Part shown: one piece after another, positions 7,162 through 13,631 of the stretch
Position numbering within the stretch: the stretch's first letter is position 1
How the letters are laid out: each line of letters begins with the position of its first letter
From: Streptosporangiaceae bacterium
GTDB taxonomy: Bacteria > Actinomycetota > Actinomycetes > Streptosporangiales > Streptosporangiaceae
DNA: 16,585 nucleotides
Direction: 5' to 3'
Assembly (NCBI GenBank): GCA_030040415.1
Contig: JASHTT010000606.1
Span: 1-16,585 of the forward strand
Position numbers and translations under genes: made by a program
The notes under the pieces: model-generated
What the model was told of the DNA's origin: nothing
Databases searched by the model: none
The model's input: only the letters and a program-made list of their open reading frames with translations

Positions 7162-8085
7162 ATGAGTCGTCATCAGCTCGACCCGTTACCGTCGACGACT
7201 TCCCAGGTGTTCTGCCGGGAATTGCCGCCGGTGCTCGCCGTCGAGCCAGGCGACACCGTTCTGCTCCGGTCCCTGGACGCGGCCGGTCATCTCGAGCGCC
7301 AGCAGGCGCCGGGCCAGGATGTCCCGAAGATGTTCGCCGAGTGGCTCGGTCACTGCCTGACCGGGCCGATCGAGGTCCGCGGGGCGCGGCCGGGCGACGT
7401 GCTGGCGGTGCGCTTTGTGTCGATGCGACCCGACGACTGGGGCTGGACATCAGCGGGCGGGCGTGACACCCCGCTGACCCGCCGTCTCGGCATGCATGAG
7501 GGCCCGGTTGCGCGATTGCTCTGGCGGATCGATGCCGGCGCCGGGACGGCTACCAGCGATCGGGGGCACACGGTGCGGATAGCCCCGTTCCACGGAGTGA
7601 CGGGCCTGGCCTGGGACGAGCCGGGGGAGCACTCGACCATCCCGCCGAGGCCAGTCGGCGGCGGCAACATCGACTGCAAGGAGCTGACCGCCGGATCGGT
7701 CCTTTACCTGCCGGTTGACGTGCCCGGGGCGCTGCTGAGCATCGGGGACGGCCACGCGGCCCAGGGCGACGGGGAGGTCGCGGGCACCGCTATCGAGTGC
7801 GGCATGACAACCGAGGTTCAGCTGGAGCTGGTCACGCACCGGCCGGTTTCAGGAGTGCACGCGGAGACTCCGGCCGGCCAGGTCACCTTCGGCTTCAGCC
7901 CGGACCTCAATGTGGCCATGGGCGACGCGCTCGACGCGATGCTGACCTGGCTGCAGGCCAGCTATGGACTCGACAAGGCAACGACGCTGGCGCTGGCCAG
8001 CGCGGTGCTCGATCTTAGAGTCACGCAGGTGGCGAACCAGTCCTGGGGAGTGCATGCGCTGCTTCCGGCTGGCGCGATCAGCTGA
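7162..8085 (+). CDS. Acetamidase/formamidase family protein
   Basis: This 307-aa enzyme belongs to the FmdA/AmdA family, which hydrolyses short amides (formamide, acetamide) to ammonia and the acid. The length is normal for the family. Visible signatures are the N-terminal beta segment AVEPGDTVLLRSLDA, GPIEVRGARPGDVLAVRF (about 68-85), the metal/active-site block GGGNIDCKEL (166-175), GSVLYLPV and GALLSIGDGHAAQGDGEV (189-206), and E212 shortly after. The ATG at 7162 has GGGGAAG upstream with about 8 bases spacing; an in-frame GTG at 7132 would add 10 residues. There is no signal peptide, so it is probably a cytosolic nitrogen-scavenging enzyme. The true substrate cannot be told from sequence. 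A hairpin follows its stop. Confidence 0.87.
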   Translation: MSRHQLDPLPSTTSQVFCRELPPVLAVEPGDTVLLRSLDAAGHLERQQAPGQDVPKMFAEWLGHCLTGPIEVRGARPGDVLAVRFVSMRPDDWGWTSAGGRDTPLTRRLGMHEGPVARLLWRIDAGAGTATSDRGHTVRIAPFHGVTGLAWDEPGEHSTIPPRPVGGGNIDCKELTAGSVLYLPVDVPGALLSIGDGHAAQGDGEVAGTAIECGMTTEVQLELVTHRPVSGVHAETPAGQVTFGFSPDLNVAMGDALDAMLTWLQASYGLDKATTLALASAVLDLRVTQVANQSWGVHALLPAGAIS

Positions 8086-8109
8086 TACCTAGTCGGCATC
8101 CGCATCGCT

Positions 8110-8127
8110 GCCGGCCACTGCGCCGGC
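8110..8127 (+). terminator. GC hairpin after the acetamidase gene
   Basis: GCCGGC (8110-8115) and GCCGGC (8122-8127) form a 6-bp stem with a 6-base loop, 25 bases after the stop. No U-run follows. This is a plausible actinobacterial-type terminator between the acetamidase and the GNAT gene. Confidence 0.4.
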
Positions 8128-8159
8128 CCGGCACACGGCACCCGGCCGGTGTTACGGTC

Positions 8160-8687
8160 ATGCCCGTGCAGATCAAGATCCGGGCCGCCCGGCTGACCGA
8201 CACGGGCCAGATCGCTGGTGTCCACATCCGGTCTTGGCAGGTTGGCTATCGCGACCAGATCCCGCAGGACTACCTGGATGGCCTTGACCCCGCCGAGCGT
8301 GTCGGCATCTGGGACCGTGCGGTGCGGGAGGCGGACTGGCCGCGCCGCGGGACGCTGGTCGCCACGGAAGACGGGCGTGTCGTTGGTTTCGCTCACATCG
8401 CTCCGGCCAGGGACGAGGACTCCAACGGCGCGGTCGGCGAGATCTGGGCGATCTACCTGTCGCCCGATGTCTGGGGCAGGGGCATCGGCCGCGAACTCAT
8501 GGCTGCGGCACTTAGCCAGCTCGCACAGGCCGGCTTCGAGCAGGTAACCCTCTGGGTGCTGGACTCCAACGCACGGGCACGGCGGTTCTACGAGGCGGCG
8601 GGGTTCAACCCAGACGGCGCGGTCAAGGACGATGACCGTCGAGGTTTCGTGCTGACAGAGGTTCGCTACCGCAGGTCGCTGCCGTGA
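8160..8687 (+). CDS. GNAT family N-acetyltransferase
   Basis: This is a 175-aa acetyl-CoA dependent acyltransferase of the GNAT fold. It shows the N-terminal strand/helix IKIRAARLTDTGQIAGVHI with RSWQVGYRD, the central GEIWAIYLSPDVWGRGIG segment whose WGRGIGREL loop (about 105-113) binds acetyl-CoA pyrophosphate, and the C-terminal VLDSNARARRFYEAAGF (about 133-149) typical of the RimI-like/small-molecule group. The ATG at 8160 has no clear Shine-Dalgarno; a GTG at 8166 is an alternative. The substrate is unknown. The last 65 bases overlap the convergent deformylase gene, so the two transcripts are antisense there. Confidence 0.88.
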   Translation: MPVQIKIRAARLTDTGQIAGVHIRSWQVGYRDQIPQDYLDGLDPAERVGIWDRAVREADWPRRGTLVATEDGRVVGFAHIAPARDEDSNGAVGEIWAIYLSPDVWGRGIGRELMAAALSQLAQAGFEQVTLWVLDSNARARRFYEAAGFNPDGAVKDDDRRGFVLTEVRYRRSLP

Positions 8688-9189
8688 TCGGGCGCGCGGA
8701 GTTCGCCAGCTGGTCGTGGTAGATCCGCCGCATGACCCGCCGTCGTTCCTCGTCGGCCAGCGCGTCGATGAACAGCTCGCCCCGCAGGTGATCGGACTCG
8801 TGCTGCAGCGCGCGCGCCAGCTCGCCAGTTCCGCACACGGTGACCGGCTCCTGCCGCAGATTCAGCCCAGTTACGACCGCGTAGGCCGCTCGGCGCCGCT
8901 CGGCAACGATCCCAGGAACGGACAGGCACGCCTCCAGGCCGTCCTGGCTGCCCTCGAGCTCTACGACCCGGGGGTTGATCACGTAGCCGAGTTCTGCGTC
9001 CGCGTTGTAGGCGAAGACCGCGAGCGAGGAGCCGATCTGGTTGGCGGCGATGCCCGCCCGGCCGGGTTGCTGCACGCTGTCGAGCAGATCCTCGACGAGC
9101 GCTGCCAACGCCGCCGAGAACCGGGTCACTGGGTCGCTCGGGGTGCGCAGGATGGGATCACCCAGGTACCGCAAGGGACGCACGCTCAC
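8623..9189 (-). CDS. def: Peptide deformylase
   Basis: This metalloenzyme removes the formyl group from nascent polypeptides. The 188-aa protein carries the three family motifs: motif 1 as RAGIAANQIG (44-53), motif 2 as EACLS (86-90, metal ligand C88) and motif 3 as QHESDH (129-134, ligands H130 and H134, catalytic E131). Motif 1 has Arg-Ala where the consensus is Gly-x before GLAA, and motif 2 has Ala where G is usual, so it may be a secondary deformylase of altered inhibitor sensitivity. The GTG at 9189 overlaps the stop of the PadR gene (GTGA), which fixes the start and implies translational coupling. The C-terminal 20 or so residues overlap the convergent GNAT gene. The core is confident. 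Confidence 0.9.
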   Translation of the reverse strand: MSVRPLRYLGDPILRTPSDPVTRFSAALAALVEDLLDSVQQPGRAGIAANQIGSSLAVFAYNADAELGYVINPRVVELEGSQDGLEACLSVPGIVAERRRAAYAVVTGLNLRQEPVTVCGTGELARALQHESDHLRGELFIDALADEERRRVMRRIYHDQLANSARPITAATCGSEPLSARNLDGHRP

Positions 9190-9752
9190 AACGGGTCTCG
9201 CCGTCGCTCGCTGTCCGCGGCGAGCTTGCCAATCTGTTCGAGTACCTCGCGGTGCCAGGTGAGCTCGGCCGCGATTCGCAGCCGGGCGTGCTCGACCACG
9301 AGATCGTCGGCGACTGTCTGATCCGGCCACGCGCGCTCCCGATGATGGTCGAACCTGGCCGCCTGGGCAGACAGCGCCTGCAGGCGGTCGTCAAAGTAGT
9401 CGCGCAGCGCCTCCTCGCTCATGTCGGCGCTCATCGCGAGCGCGAGGTCGACCGGGTCTGGCTGGACCCGCACGGCCTGCAGCGCCTCGGCCCTGAGCAC
9501 TGTCAGTTCGCGCAGCCCTTCACCGGTGATGCCATAAACGGTACGGGCCGGTAGTTGTCCCGCCTGCTCGGTCCGCAGCGGCTCGATGAGCCCCTCGGCC
9601 GCCAGCCGGTGCAACGCGCCGTACAGAGACCCCGGACGCACCTGCGACCAGAGCTGGGTCCGGTCAAGCCGGGCATCGCGGCGGAGCTGGTGGCCATACA
9701 TCGGGCCGTGCTTGGCCAGCGCTCCGAGGATGAACAGGCGCGTCGGGTTCAC
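9186..9752 (-). CDS. PadR family transcriptional regulator
   Basis: This is a 188-aa predicted repressor. Residues 1-80 form a PadR winged helix: NPTRLFILGALAKHGPMYGHQLRR, the recognition segment with RPGSLYGALHRLAAEGLIEP (about 39-58), and the wing RTVYGITGEGL. The C-terminal half (about 100-180) is the Vir-like helical dimerisation/effector part. The GTG at 9752 is chosen because PadR proteins start just before the first helix; an in-frame ATG at 9818 would add 22 atypical residues and lie across the promoter inverted repeat. The stop overlaps the deformylase start, so the regulator and deformylase form a coupled pair. An inverted repeat just upstream suggests autoregulation. The effector is unknown. 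Confidence 0.85.
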   Translation of the reverse strand: MNPTRLFILGALAKHGPMYGHQLRRDARLDRTQLWSQVRPGSLYGALHRLAAEGLIEPLRTEQAGQLPARTVYGITGEGLRELTVLRAEALQAVRVQPDPVDLALAMSADMSEEALRDYFDDRLQALSAQAARFDHHRERAWPDQTVADDLVVEHARLRIAAELTWHREVLEQIGKLAADSERRRDPL

Positions 9753-10009
9753 CAGCCTAGTAAAACATGACTGCTCAAATTTGACTAGCTGGGTCGCGCG
9801 ACACGGACCTAGCAACATGAAAAGTTGCGGAACGGCTTGCTATCGCAGTCTGCCGGCAGAGTAACGGGGTGGATAGTTCTGGCTGAATTATCGGGGTTGC
9901 CCGCTGGTAAGCGAGATTTTCCGCGGTCACGGGCGTCATCTCGATCCAGTTGTAGCGCATTGGCTTGGCTAATTCGCGCTAGCATTGATGGATGGAGAGG
10001 TGAGTATTT
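9753..10009. other. Divergent intergenic region padR / HAD phosphatase
   Basis: This is an AT-richer 257-base gap. Besides the padR-side inverted repeat it has a second hairpin GCAAC (9812-9816) / GTTGC (9824-9828), a -10-like TAGCAT (9980-9985) for the HAD gene, and GGAGAGG (9994-10000) as its ribosome-binding site. No ORF is credible here. Confidence 0.4.
9757..9788. promoter_or_regulatory. Imperfect inverted repeat in front of padR (putative operator)
   Basis: CTAGTAAAA (9757-9765) and TTTGACTAG (9780-9788) are 8/9 complementary around a 14-base centre; a perfect palindrome TCAAATTTGA (9775-9784) overlaps the right half. The site lies a few bases upstream of the padR GTG in an AT-rich patch, where a self-repressing PadR protein would bind. 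The binding protein is inferred. Confidence 0.45.
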
Positions 10010-10855
10010 ATGTCGACGTCCTATTATCTGGGAGGTTCATCTGGGTCAGCCGCGATCGGGTCGGTTCGACCGGTGCTCGATCCGGCGGCTGGTGCTTTTT
10101 TTGACGTCGACAACACCATCATGCGGGGCGCATCCATCTACTATTTCGCGCGCGGACTTGTGTCCAGGAAGATGGTCGCGCCACGTGACATCGCCCTGAT
10201 GGTCTGGGGCCAGTTCTCATTCCTGCTGCGCGGCACCGAGAGTTCCGACCACATCGACGCGGTACGGAAGGCGGCGCTGGCGTTCGTCGCCGGCAGCACC
10301 GTCACGGACATGACCAGGCTCGGTGAAGAGATCTACGACGATGCGATCGCCAGCCGGATCTGGGAAGGCGCGCGCGAGCTCACCCGGCACTACCTGGCGG
10401 CCGGCCAGCGAGTCTGGCTCGTCACCGCCACGCCGATCGAGCTCGCCGAGATCATCGCTCGCAACCTCGGGCTGACCGGGGCTCTCGGCACCGTCGCGGA
10501 GACCCAAGGCGGCGTCTACACCGGGCGCCTGGTCGGTGCGCTGCTGCACGGCGAGGCCAAGGCTGAGGCGATCCGCGGGCTGGCCGAGCGTGAAGGACTT
10601 GATTTGCGCAGGTGTGCGGCCTATAGCGACTCCAGGAACGACCTGCCGATGCTGAGCATGGTCGGGCACCCGAACGTGGTCAACCCCGATCCGCGGCTGC
10701 GCAAGGAAGCACGCCAGCGCGGCTGGCCCGTCTATGACTTCCGCGACGGCCGCCGGGAGACCATGTTCGCCCTGCCAGTGGCGGCGGGTGCCGGAGCGGT
10801 CGCGGGCGGCATGGCAGCCGCCGTCGCACTGCACCGGCGCCGGGCCGAAGGCTAG
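10010..10855 (+). CDS. HAD-IB family hydrolase (SerB-like phosphatase) with hydrophobic C-terminal tail
   Basis: This 281-aa HAD-superfamily phosphohydrolase is of the IB subfamily. Motif I is FFDVDNTIM with nucleophile D32 and acid/base D34. Motif II is LVTATP (T139), motif III is K184 in HGEAKAEAI, and motif IV is YSDSRNDLPML (D207, D211). The helical cap with YYFARGL and WGQFSFLLRG is typical of actinobacterial HAD-IB proteins. The N-terminal 20 residues are a disordered Gly/Ser extension. The C-terminus, about 253-274, is a hydrophobic Ala/Gly/Val stretch ending in HRRRAEG, which could anchor the enzyme in the membrane with its tail inside. The ATG follows GGAGAGG with 9 bases spacing. 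The last 176 bases are antisense to the alpha/beta hydrolase gene. The substrate is unknown (a phosphoserine- or phospholipid-type phosphatase is possible). Confidence 0.9.
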   Translation: MSTSYYLGGSSGSAAIGSVRPVLDPAAGAFFDVDNTIMRGASIYYFARGLVSRKMVAPRDIALMVWGQFSFLLRGTESSDHIDAVRKAALAFVAGSTVTDMTRLGEEIYDDAIASRIWEGARELTRHYLAAGQRVWLVTATPIELAEIIARNLGLTGALGTVAETQGGVYTGRLVGALLHGEAKAEAIRGLAEREGLDLRRCAAYSDSRNDLPMLSMVGHPNVVNPDPRLRKEARQRGWPVYDFRDGRRETMFALPVAAGAGAVAGGMAAAVALHRRRAEG

Positions 10856-11696
10856 CCACCCGGCTGCCGAGGGCCCGCGTTAACCCGACATCAACCGGGC
10901 TGCCGACGCGACCCGTTGCCCGGCTTCCGTCCAGCAGCACGTCGGCGACCAGTCGTGGGTTGTCTGTCATGGGCACGTGGCCGCATCGAGGCAGCCGGAT
11001 TATCCGGGCCTGCGGCAGGCGTGCCTTCGCCACGAGCGCCTGACGTGGTCGCAGCAACCGGTCGCGGGCGCCCCAGGCAATCGTCACCGGAACCTCGCGC
11101 GGAATGTGTCCCGCAAACGGGACAGCTGCGTCGAGGATCGCGTTCATCGCCGCCCTGGAGTTCAGGAATGCCTCCATGTCGCCGCTTGCCTGCCGCGGCG
11201 TGACCTGGGACGGCCGGCTGACGATTTCGGCGTATATGAGCGCCCTGCCCGCCGTGCTGCGCGCCATGAACGGGCCGAGCGGCCTGGTGATCTGCCCGGC
11301 GACCTGCATGACCTTGTTGACAGCCCGCGCGTAACTGAATTCCCTATCGCTGCGCCAGAACCCCGCAGGGGAGAAAGCGGTCACGCTCGCCGCGCGCCCC
11401 GCCACGGCGAGTTCGAGCGCCAGGCGCCCGCCGAGGGAGTTCCCGGCTACGTGCGGGTTGTCGAGACCCAGCCGGTCAAACAGGTCGATCGTGTCCGAAA
11501 GCATGGCGTCCGCCACTGACCGCGTTGTCGTATCAAGCGGCGGCGATTCGCCATGACCCGGCAAATCGATAAGAATCACATCACGATATTGAGTAATTCG
11601 GCCAAGTATCGCGGTCCATGCCTGCCGCCGATGCCCGATACCGTGCAAGAGCACTAGCGGTGGTCCCGCGCCCAGCCGTTCATAGGCCAGTCCCAC
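10680..11696 (-). CDS. Alpha/beta hydrolase with unusual C-terminal extension
   Basis: The first 255 or so residues are a complete alpha/beta-hydrolase fold: oxyanion strand LVLLHGIGHRRQAW, IDLPGHGESP, the nucleophile elbow GNSLGG (S87), the acid D212 in WGARDRLLRP and the catalytic H240 in RCGHVPMTD. The family normally ends near LVADVLLDG. Here the frame stays open for about 80 further Arg/Pro/Gly-rich residues, the last 58 of them antisense to the HAD gene. Stops exist in the two other frames between 10852 and 10893, so a natural or sequencing frameshift near the family end would shorten the protein. The GTG at 11696 has GGAAG six bases upstream. An inverted repeat lies just upstream. The substrate is unknown; an esterase or lipase-like role is possible. 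Confidence 0.85.
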   Translation of the reverse strand: MGLAYERLGAGPPLVLLHGIGHRRQAWTAILGRITQYRDVILIDLPGHGESPPLDTTTRSVADAMLSDTIDLFDRLGLDNPHVAGNSLGGRLALELAVAGRAASVTAFSPAGFWRSDREFSYARAVNKVMQVAGQITRPLGPFMARSTAGRALIYAEIVSRPSQVTPRQASGDMEAFLNSRAAMNAILDAAVPFAGHIPREVPVTIAWGARDRLLRPRQALVAKARLPQARIIRLPRCGHVPMTDNPRLVADVLLDGSRATGRVGSPVDVGLTRALGSRVASLRPGAGAVRRRLPCRPRPLRHPPPLAGRTWSPGGRRGSHRRASRAGVLPCAAADRG

Positions 11697-11714
11697 CTGA
11701 TACTTCCGCCCCCT

Positions 11715-11733
11715 ATGTTGCCCCTAACAACAT
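11715..11733. promoter_or_regulatory. Perfect inverted repeat upstream of the alpha/beta hydrolase (putative operator)
   Basis: ATGTTG (11715-11720) and CAACAT (11728-11733) are perfect arms with a 7-base spacer. The site is 19 bases upstream of the GTG and just downstream of a -10-like TATAAG on the - strand (11745-11750), a typical repressor position. The cognate regulator is not identified. Confidence 0.5.
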
Positions 11734-11793
11734 GCTAACGCCCGCTTATACGAGGGGACCGGGCAGGATATCGCAGCCAGTCAAAGTCCGCCG

Positions 11794-13239
11794 TCAAGGC
11801 CGGGATGGCTCAGGGGGCCGCTCACCGCTACTGGCAGCGCGGATCACGCCGACCGGGCGGCGCAATAGCGCGGTCATGCGCACCAGAATCCGGCGCGCAT
11901 GGCTGTCGGCTGGGATCCAGCTCAGGTTCCAGGCCTGATCCTCGCTCTCGGGAAGAAGCTCGTCGGTCAGGCCCGTGCGACGCGGCAGGTACGCGCGTGC
12001 CGCGACGTAGCCGAGGAAGGCCAGCCCGGCCAGCATGAAGCAGTTAGCGACCAGCGTCACCACGCCGTGGAAGCCGAACTGCCCGTCGGAATTCGTGTGC
12101 GGCGTGAACCAGTTGGGCGCCAGCACGAACAGCAGGTACCCGCACGCCGCGGCGATCCTCGCACCCTTGCCGCCGCGCAGCAGGACGACGAGAGCCGGCA
12201 GCACCCATACCCAGTGGTGCGTCCACGAGACCGGCGAGACGAGCAGACCGGTAACGCCGGTCACCGCCGTGGCCCCCAGCCAGTCCTGGCGCCTGGCCAG
12301 CGTTACCGCCAGGGCCAGGCCTGCGGCCCCGAGGACTATCGAGACCAGGTCGGGCCAGAGGCCAACGTGACCGATACCGCCGAGGATCCGGACGACGGCC
12401 GCGTACACCGACTGGTTGCTGATGTACGGCACGCTGACCCGCTTGGTGTCGTAGAACAGCTTCGTCCAGTACAGCCGCGAGGCGGCCGGGTCAACGAGGT
12501 AGCCGATCACACCACACACCACGAAGGTGATGGCCGACACCAGGGCGTCCTTCCACCGCCTGGTCAGCAGGAACAACAGGACGAAGATGCCGGGTGTCAG
12601 CTTGATCGCGGTCGCAAGGCCCACGCCTAGGCCGGCCGTGCGGCCCTGCGAGACGCGCCACATGTCGATGAGCACCAGGGCGAACAGGAAGATGTTCACC
12701 TGGCCCAGGTAAAGCGTGTGGTACATGGGCTCGAGCACGAACCCTGCGGCGACCATGGCAAGCACCACCATCCGGCCTGGACGGTACCCGGCCAGCCGCA
12801 ACGTCAGCACGCACGCCCAGGCGAGAGCCACCACGGAGCCAAGCTCCCAGCACAGCCGGACGATGAACCCCGGGACAAAAGTCAGCGGGGTGAACACGGC
12901 GGCCGCGAACGGCGGGTAGGTGAACCAGTTAGCGTGCGCCTTGACGTCGTACAACCGCAGGCCGTGCAGCACCTCACGCCCGCCCCACAGGTAGATCTGC
13001 AGGTCGAAGGGCCGGTACAGGGCCACGAACCCGACGAGGAGCGCGAGCTCGCCGATCAGCAGCGCGTATACGACGTTCCTGGTCCGGCTGCTGGCCAGCC
13101 AGCCTCCGCTGAAGAGATTGTCGGCCGACAGCCAGGCGCTGGGGTCGCCGTCGGGGATCCGATGCTCGGCGGGCGGATCGTACCGATCCTCGCCGCTGGC
13201 GTCGCGCACCTGCACGCTGCCGGTTCGAAGGGGCATCAT
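11794..13239 (-). CDS. GT87/DUF2029 polyprenyl-phosphate-sugar dependent glycosyltransferase (membrane)
   Basis: This is a 481-aa polytopic membrane protein of the DUF2029/GT87 family, GT-C fold enzymes that in mycobacteria use polyprenyl-phosphate mannose to build cell-envelope glycolipids and glycans (PimE-like). After about 50 soluble residues there are roughly ten hydrophobic segments. The first (about 56-75) is followed by the loop YRPFDLQIYLWGG with candidate catalytic D79, then GLRLYD and the family motif WFTYPPFAAAVFTPL. Further marks are EPMYHTLYLGQVN, GLGVGLATAIKLTPG and SPVSWTHHWVW. The ATG ATG at 13239 has TGAGGA about 8 bases upstream; the frame stays open upstream to 13497 but that part looks non-coding. 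The C-terminal 60 residues are a charged cytoplasmic tail. The acceptor is unknown. Confidence 0.87.
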   Translation of the reverse strand: MMPLRTGSVQVRDASGEDRYDPPAEHRIPDGDPSAWLSADNLFSGGWLASSRTRNVVYALLIGELALLVGFVALYRPFDLQIYLWGGREVLHGLRLYDVKAHANWFTYPPFAAAVFTPLTFVPGFIVRLCWELGSVVALAWACVLTLRLAGYRPGRMVVLAMVAAGFVLEPMYHTLYLGQVNIFLFALVLIDMWRVSQGRTAGLGVGLATAIKLTPGIFVLLFLLTRRWKDALVSAITFVVCGVIGYLVDPAASRLYWTKLFYDTKRVSVPYISNQSVYAAVVRILGGIGHVGLWPDLVSIVLGAAGLALAVTLARRQDWLGATAVTGVTGLLVSPVSWTHHWVWVLPALVVLLRGGKGARIAAACGYLLFVLAPNWFTPHTNSDGQFGFHGVVTLVANCFMLAGLAFLGYVAARAYLPRRTGLTDELLPESEDQAWNLSWIPADSHARRILVRMTALLRRPVGVIRAASSGERPPEPSRP

Positions 13240-13631
13240 CGGTCTGTCCTCAGGGTACGGTGTGGCATCAGCCGCGCACGTCGACTGCCGGGTAACTGTA
13301 AGCTCCCTCTGGATTCGCTGGGAATGGCCACCGTCTAAGACTGCCGGTGACCCCGGCCTGCGGTCGTCATCCCAAGTGCCGATCTCGGTTACACCTCCGA
13401 GCCACCTCGCGTCGCCTTCCTCATACCTGGGCATGACCCGCCAGGCACCTGCGGCGTTCACGGTCTCAGCGTTCCGTGCCGACGCCCCCGAGGGCAATCG
13501 GGATGATCCCCGAGCCCACCCTGACGTCGGTATCGCTGGGTAACCGCTGTGCCATCAGCTTGCCCCGAACCGCCGCCCTTATCGATGGGCCTGCGTCCAC
13601 ATCGCCGGTAGGGCTAGGCCTACACGGTCAC
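13240..13631. other. 392-base intergenic region between the GT87 gene and the lipoprotein gene
   Basis: No convincing gene is seen. The frame of the GT87 gene stays open through part of it, but the residues are low-complexity and lack a ribosome-binding site. Weak hairpins are GTAGG (13608-13612) / CCTAC (13619-13623), just after the lipoprotein stop and perhaps its terminator, and TCGGG (13498-13502) / CCCGA (13509-13513). The promoter of the GT87 gene should lie here but no clear element was recognised. Confidence 0.35.

Noticed and set aside
9753..9818. Longer PadR start at ATG 9818
   Set aside because: Adds residues not seen in PadR proteins and would translate the promoter inverted repeat.
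13240..13497. 86-codon N-terminal extension of the GT87 gene
   Set aside because: Low-complexity residues, no ribosome-binding site at the far start, while ATG 13239 has a well-spaced GAGG.
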